Assembly (NCBI GenBank): GCA_963971425.1
Contig: OZ020514.1
Span: forward strand, 24,788,602-24,852,601
Direction of reading: 5' to 3'
From: Bryoerythrophyllum caledonicum
Taxonomy: Eukaryota; Streptophyta; Bryopsida; Pottiales; Pottiaceae
Length of the DNA: 64,000 bases
In this document: positions 59,681 through 64,000 of the stretch, one piece after another
Layout of the letters: each line of letters begins with the position of its first letter
How positions within the stretch are numbered: position 1 is the first letter of the stretch
The notes under the pieces: generated by a model
Database searches by the model: none
What the model was told of the DNA's origin: nothing
What the model saw: the letters and a program-made list of their open reading frames with translations, nothing else
Program-made: the position numbers and the translations under genes

Positions 59681-59800
59681 ATTCATTAAATAATATTTAA
59701 ATATTCTTTAATTAATCTTAAAATATATAGATATGCAAGAATTCATTAAATAATATTTAAATATTCTTTAATTGTTCTTAAAATATACAGATATACAATT
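59681..59800 (+). repeat. Tandem duplication, period 60 bp
   Basis: attcattaaataatattta begins at 59681 and again at 59741, followed by matching aatattctttaatt and aaaatata-agatat words. Confidence 0.85.
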
Positions 59801-60349
59801 ATTCTTTAATATTTTTCCAACATTCTTTAAAAATTCATTAGATATTCATCAAAAATGTAAAAGAAATGCAAGAGATGGGAATGGGAATAGTGGGGAATCG
59901 GAGGGTAAGGAGATGAGGTTGAGGATGAGACAAGAAGAATAAATGCATGGCGGCCGGGGGACAGAAGATTGTGGGCTAACACTATTTATCAACTTACAAA
60001 TTTGTGTGCTAGGGTAGGGTTTTGATTGGGGGCTAGTACAAAGTCAAATAGAGTAGGTGGACGATTGAGGGTTAATATTCATGACATTGGCGCCTAACAC
60101 TAATGGCCAACTTGTTAACAAATAGTGTACTAGGCTAACTACACTATTCGTACCGTTTCATTGAAAACAATCTTTAGTGTAAACTAAATTGTGCACCATC
60201 ACTAAATGAAGTGAACTAAAAAGAAAATATGCACACTTTAGCTCCATTAGAGCTAAAGTGTGCACCATCACTAAGTGTAGGAAACTAAAAAGAAATATGC
60301 ACACTTTAGCTCCACTAGAGCTAAAGTGTGTACGAGCATTTACTTTATA

Positions 60350-60845
60350 ATTTTACTAGTGCAAGATGTGGTCTAAACCTACCTATTGGGTGTTCGATTC
60401 TCATACTAAAATATATCAAATTCACAAAAAAGAAAAACTTGAATTCAAAGTAATAGAATTTTAAATGGTAGCATTAAAATTTAAAAATATTTCAAAGGTG
60501 CTTCATCCCTTTCCAACACCAAATAACTGGTGTAGGAGGAACTTATATATCACGATGGTAATAAATTTACTCCTTGTGTAATGCAGAAATTGAAATCGAG
60601 TCAAGTCAAAGCGAGCTGATCCACTCAGAGTATGAAAGAAAACCAAACACTTTAATCCTGTTTTTAATACTAAACATTATAATTTTTCACTTCCGTGCAA
60701 TCAAAGTTTGTGTATTAATTGAGAATATGTCAATTTATAAGTCTTAATTGAGATCAAACGGTTGAAATTAGAAATAATTACTTCTCTTTGCTTCTTGCTC
60801 ATTGCCTTAGAATAAACAATTTTGTAGTGTTAAAGACTCAGAGAA
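60350..60845 (+). repeat. R repeat copy 5, right part
   Basis: gatgtggtctaaacctacc, aaataactggtgtaggag, tcaagtcaaagcgagctgatccac, ttaattgagatcaaacgg and aacaattttgtagtg follow R order to its end. Confidence 0.65.
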
Positions 60846-61049
60846 ATTGTGTAGGAAATTTACGAGTAGAGAAATATTGAACGCGTATAATATCTTGAAC
60901 TTATTCTAGTGAGATTAAATTGACTTCTTGAAATTCCGGGTATCAATAACGAAGGTGAATGATTTGTGGTGCATCCACCATTAATACCCGAGGGTCTCAC
61001 CCCAACATCGCAAAGTGTATCTCGAGGGTATCTCGGAAGCACCACACGT

Positions 61050-62115
61050 CTACAGGGTTTCGACGCTCCACGGCTTTAGGTGCCCGAGGAAGTACCCCCA
61101 CGAGGTCGTGACGTGAGTCTCATTTCTCTCTTTGTTGCTATCAAAGTTTTCTATGTTAGAGTTGCGGCTTGTTGTCTTAGTTTTGTGAGTTGTTTTTTGT
61201 GTTGTTTTGTCTTTGCGTTGTTGCCGCAATCTTTGCGTTAAATGTTCGTTTCGTTTTCTATAGAATTTGTTGAATTTGTGTATACTGTAGCACTGAAGTT
61301 TAGGGTTTGTTGCGCAATTTCTCTGCACCGCTTTGCTATTCTGCGGATAGGGTTTGTAGAAGGTGAGGATTACGGTTGTGAGAGTTTGTGAGCACGTAGA
61401 GTCTGAAACGGTAGTGCGCGGAGGACCGACGTGAACGAGGAACATGACCTGCAGAATATCCTGTCGGATTTCTCAGTTTTAAAGGTAAGTGCACACATTC
61501 ATGTTTCAATGCATTCTCTTGCATTGCTCTTGATATATGTGTAGTTTGGTGATACTTTTTGTGGTGCATTGTGTTTGGTAGTACTTTTTGTGGTATTGTT
61601 TTTTGTGGTTGTATTTTCTGTGTCTGCAATGCTTTTGATATATATGTTGTCTTGTGGAATTGGTGGTATTTTATGTCGTACTGTTGATGGTAGTTCGGGG
61701 GATTTTTTTTTGGTGAAAGAGGCTGAGTAGCCATTAATTGGGTTTCTGTTTGTACTAGAATATGTTGTGAGTGTGTGTGTTGATTTGAATGTTCAATGTG
61801 TTGCGTTGTGTTTAGATGTGTTGAGTTATTGTGTTTATGTTGCGACACATTCTGTGTGCATGTTGTTTTTTATTTTGTTTTGGTGTTCAATGCGGGTTGA
61901 GTGTGTGTGTTCAGGTTTGGTGTTTTGGGATAGAGTTATTGGTTGATTGATTGTGTGTGTTTGGGTTCGGCTACTTGTGTTTGTATTGATGTTGTGAGTA
62001 GTTTTTTCTTCACGTAATATCGTCTGTCTTCATGATCGATTACTTTACATAGTTTGTGATATGGTTTGTAAGGAAGTTCTGCTTCTAATAGTTTGGAATG
62101 TTATTGTTCCTGCAG
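61050..62115 (+). promoter_or_regulatory. Leader of the FCP1-like gene with telo-box and a 5' UTR intron
   Basis: A telo-box-like agtttagggtttg lies at about 61298-61310. The likely untranslated exon ends at 61484 with aaag|gtaagt, a consensus donor. A T-rich intron (61485-62115) ends ttcctgcag, 48 bp before the ATG at 62163. The exon's 5' end is not fixed. Confidence 0.55.
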
Positions 62116-62162
62116 GACGTTTAGTTCCAACAGAATATTACTGGGATTAAAGGTTATAAGCA

Positions 62163-64000
62163 ATGGCTAAAAGGTAAAATCCATACTCTCACCCAAGAGC
62201 CCTAAACCGTACCCCTTGAATATTATATGACGGAAGACAAATCTACACAAATTTTAACAAAATCAGCATTTCAGTCAACACACTTTAGCTCGAGCCGAGC
62301 TAAAGTGCGGCCAAAGATGCATTAGACCAGTATACTTTTGCTCGACTAGAGCTGAAATGTACACGACCAATGCATCTCTGTTCGCACTTTAGCTCGACTC
62401 GAGCTAAAATGTATCAAGTGAGTGCGTCCTTGGTCGCGCTAAATCCCGACTTGAGATAAAGTGACGTTACTATCTACACTCAAACCCTGCCTCTCAAAGA
62501 AAATATCCCAAAATTCATTTGAGCCAATACACTTTACCTCAAATCGAGCTAATGTATAAAACAAATCACCTAAAGTAGAACCCCAACACCATTACTTACG
62601 GACCTAAAAGCATGGCAGAAGATAAAATCGCCGATGTCACTGATAACACAAAGATATCTGCTCGTTTCTACTTCTCGAGCAATTTCTATATCAATACTCA
62701 TCTTGGTCAGAGAGTCAATGTATGCAAATTGGATGATTGCATACCGTAGCAATATTGTACAACCATACTAAGTACTATAAACACACTTTAGCTCAAGTCG
62801 AGGTAAAGATGAAGCATTTGTTACTATACAATACTATTAACCGCCGAGTAATTGCAGTCTAGTATCTCAACTCATGTCTACTTCTCGTTCACCTCTCATA
62901 AATCGTGCATGAGCTTTAGTCTCGCTCCAAACACTCGAAAACCTCGAAGAGTGAGGTTTGTGAGTGATTGGATCGGTTCGTAAGCTTTTTCATGGTTTTG
63001 AGAGTTGAACGAGAAGTAGACAAACATTGATTAATAGGGTCTTGGGAAGTTTTCCATATGACTATTGAATGTTGCACAACTGTACTGACATACATTGTAT
63101 TTGATAACACTTTAGCTTGAGTTGAACTAAAGAGGCAGCATCAGCTTAAATACAACCATGTTTAACGTTGTGTATTCTTAGTCTGGTATCTCAACTCATG
63201 TCTAGTTCTCATGAAACTTCCTGAATCGTGCATGAGCTTGAGTGCCGTTCCAACCACTTGAGAACCTCAAAGCATGAGGTTCATGAGTGATAGGATTGGT
63301 GGGTAAGCTTTTCCACGGCTTTGGGAGTTGCACGAGAAGTAGGCATGAATTGAATAAAAAAGTCTAGAGAAGTTTTCCAAATGACTATATTTTGTTGCAG
63401 AGTATTATTGACATACTTTGTATTTGCTTACACTTTAGCTCAAGTCGAGCTAAAGGATAACCTCTCCATCTTAATTGGATGATCAATTCAGAAATATAAT
63501 ATTTGTGCTTGGTTGCGTATATGTGCAGGACTGAGAGGGACAGGATGGTGACTCAGCTGCAGCACTTCTTCCAGGTACCTAGAGTCCTATTAGATTTCGA
63601 GGGCATGTGGTTGAATGTTGTGCTGGACCTCAACGGGATTCTATGCACGTGTGGGCCTACGTGGCAGGCCAAGGGATTCAGGAACTATAATTCGTCCATT
63701 CACTCGGCTTCGCTGCCGACCGAAGTAGGCCCTAAACTAGTCCGAGTGTGCCCAGGTTGTTCTGAATTCGTCACGAAGTTGTCTAAGTTTGCCATCATCA
63801 TGATCTGGAGTTCGATGATGACATCTACAACCTCGCAGATATGTAAATATCTTTTTCAGAATTGTCCTTTGTACCCTCTCAGGATCTTTGGTCAAGAGAA
63901 TTGCCATAGGATTCCCGAGCGTAGAGTCGGTACCAAAACAATCTTCATGAAGGAATTTGGCATTCAGAAGGACATCTTCTTGAAGACGTTATCGAACCAT
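62163..64000 (+). CDS. FCP1-like (HAD/NIF family) phosphatase-type protein, 5' part, runs off the window
   Basis: ATG at 62163 encodes MAK and the first two bases of Arg. An intron (62174-63528, gtaaaa...gtgcag, 1355 bp) leads to an exon that stays open from 63529 to the window end. Together they give 161 codons without a stop. The protein reads MAKRTERDRMVTQLQHFF, then WLNVVLDLNGILCTCG (HAD motif I, DLN in place of DLD), VRVCPGCSEFVTKLSKFAI, IMIWSSMMTSTTSQI (motif II-like Ser) and RIFGQENCHRIPERR. The VDD part lies beyond the window. FCP1/SCP enzymes dephosphorylate Ser, classically in the RNA polymerase II tail. The motif-I Asn, shared with the 33.9 kb paralogue, may make it catalytically weak. 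The least damaged coding gene in the window. Confidence 0.75.
62279..63460 (+). repeat. Palindromes inside intron 2 of the FCP1-like gene
   Basis: Inverted repeats with arms CACTTTAGCTCGA and a one-base centre lie at 62281-62307 (one mismatch), 62333-62362 (decayed), 62384-62412, 62437-62464 (decayed), 62529-62556 (decayed), 62783-62808, 63108-63133 and 63431-63456. The core is that of DUF7869 copy B's 5' intron. Confidence 0.8.
62783..63440 (+). repeat. Intronic tandem duplication, period ~325 bp, each unit headed by a palindrome
   Basis: Units begin at 62783, 63108 and (head only) 63431, giving periods of 325 and 323. Shared words are gtatctcaactcatgtcta, aatcgtgcatgagctt, gagaagtag and gaagttttcca-atgacta. 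Each unit starts with a cactttagct palindrome and also contains partly complementary stems (gaacgagaagtag against ctacttctcgttc). Confidence 0.8.

Larger units (their letters stand above)
57346..60349. mobile_element. ~3 kb non-coding insertion splitting an R repeat
   Basis: The two ends of one R copy lie on either side. Near both ends are the units cacactttagctccac / agtgaactaaaaagaaa (57540-57600; 60170-60340, starts 60235 and 60303, period 68). The same units follow the Harbinger remnant at 50.0-50.2 kb, so this may be a non-autonomous Harbinger relative. Internal DNA is AT-rich without ORFs. Exact ends and target duplication were not resolved. Confidence 0.4.

Noticed and set aside
61336..61848. 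His/Thr/Gln-rich minus-strand ORF of 170 codons
   Set aside because: Antisense of the T/G-rich 5' UTR intron of the FCP1-like gene; low complexity.
1..64000. tRNA or rRNA genes
   Set aside because: I saw none by eye (no convincing GGTTCRANNCC box with a matching A box); a covariance-model search was not possible.

Overview
This looks like nuclear DNA of a land plant or close relative, probably a non-seed lineage (a bryophyte is a guess). The clues are Arabidopsis-type TTTAGGG repeats at three places, plant-type DUF659 hAT, pogo, PIF/Harbinger, LINE and Helitron remnants, AT-rich spacers, and short GT-AG introns. It is gene-poor and transposon-rich. Nearly every long reading frame is a decayed transposon-type gene. 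The one coding model that is unbroken as far as it can be read is an FCP1-like gene running off the right end (62163-64000).

Layout. 1-2.4 kb (+): decayed hAT transposase. 6.3-3.4 kb (-): long decayed gene ending in a RING-H2-like domain, with a GC-rich leader at 6.5-6.7 kb. 10.7-12.1 kb (+): a shorter gene sharing its N-terminal domain and leader type. 12.4-12.7 kb (-): LINE tail. 15.8-13.1 kb (-): pogo-like transposase. 17.9-16.6 kb (-): LINE 3' half. 21.9-20.5 kb (-): kinase-like pseudogene beside a 200-N assembly gap. 25.7-22.9 kb (-), 43.2-45.1 kb (+) and 53.3-50.5 kb (-): three paralogues (A, C, B) of a DUF7869-type, probable transposase, gene. 38.3-33.3 kb (-): spliced, decayed gene with a ParB-like motif and an FCP1-like phosphatase end. 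45.2-46.2 kb (+): another LINE tail. 47.9-48.7 kb (+): Harbinger transposase. A dispersed non-coding repeat of about 0.9 kb (called R here) recurs in both orientations. Two short Helitrons lie at 30.9-31.7 and 41.2-41.4 kb; the first sits inside an R copy, and another R copy supplies the empty site.

Most interesting pattern. The three DUF7869 genes, the FCP1-like gene and the 38-33 kb gene all carry families of short near-perfect palindromes, concentrated in inferred introns and leaders. Their cores are AGCTCGAGTCGAGCT (A, B and the 62 kb gene) and CCGGAGATCTCCGG (C and the 38-33 kb gene). They may be subterminal protein-binding sites of a little-described transposon class, or self-propagating hairpin elements. 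A second pattern is the mode of decay: the pogo-like and kinase-like pseudogenes each keep one frame for 1.4-2.7 kb, broken only by stop codons that single C-to-T or G-to-A changes can explain. Several of the same changes in the DUF7869 copies are confirmed by comparing paralogues.
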